In this document: positions 5,155-5,175 of the stretch, piece after piece
Numbering within the stretch: position 1 is the stretch's first letter
Layout: each line of letters starts with the position of its first letter
DNA from: Desulfonatronaceae bacterium UBA663
Lineage (GTDB): Bacteria > Desulfobacterota > Desulfovibrionia > Desulfovibrionales > Desulfonatronaceae
NCBI GenBank assembly: GCA_002299865.1
Contig: DBNV01000089.1
Span: 2,105 to 7,279 of the forward strand
Reading direction: 5' to 3'
Length of the DNA: 5,175 bases
Program-made: the position numbers and the translations under genes
The notes under the pieces: model-generated
Told to the model about the DNA's origin: nothing
Seen by the model: the letters and a program-made list of their open reading frames with translations, nothing else
Databases searched by the model: none

Positions 5155-5175
5155 CGGAGCGGCGGAGCGGCGGAG
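5155..5175. repeat. 8-bp tandem repeat (CGGAGCGG) running off the right edge
   Basis: Directly after the metF stop codon the sequence is two full copies of CGGAGCGG (5155-5162, 5163-5170) and five bases of a third. The array continues to the window end, so its total length is unknown. It could be a slippage-prone minisatellite or the start of a longer GC-rich repeat. Confidence 0.75.

Overview
The window looks like chromosomal DNA from a motile Gram-negative bacterium. The GC content (high-50s by eye), the short spirochaete/delta-type flagellin, a sigma-28 and a sigma-54 flagellar promoter, and a type IV pilus platform gene beside metF all fit a deltaproteobacterium of the Desulfovibrio/Desulfomicrobium kind. 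That assignment is inference from protein style, not from a database match.

The left half, on the minus strand, is flagellar. fliC (flagellin, 1653-2507) is expressed from a strong-looking sigma-28 (FliA) promoter at 2613-2639, through a structured leader of about 98 nt with a strong Shine-Dalgarno. It ends at a rho-independent terminator at 1597-1631. Downstream comes fliD (filament cap), which starts at about 1439 and runs off the left edge of the window. fliD has its own near-consensus sigma-54 -24/-12 element at 1503-1518, surrounded by several short repeats and a dyad that could be activator sites. Two sigma factors therefore seem to control two neighbouring filament genes separately: the cap earlier (RpoN) and the filament subunit later (FliA).

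In the middle is a complete tRNA-Arg (anticodon TCG, CCA encoded) on the minus strand (2718-2794), transcribed toward fliC. It is divergent from the right-hand genes across about 250 bp of non-coding DNA, which holds a candidate tRNA promoter and a leader with inverted repeats.

The right half, on the plus strand, is a two-gene unit. The first gene is a PilC/GspF-family inner-membrane platform protein (3049-4254). After a 24-nt gap with a strong Shine-Dalgarno comes metF, 5,10-methylenetetrahydrofolate reductase (4279-5154), the methyl-group branch of one-carbon metabolism. Immediately after the metF stop an 8-bp tandem repeat (CGGAGCGG) begins and runs off the right edge.

All the genes belong to known families. 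I found no mobile element, CRISPR array or clearly novel system. The points worth a second look are regulatory: the layered fliD promoter, the structured leaders, the pilC-metF pairing and the terminal octamer repeat.
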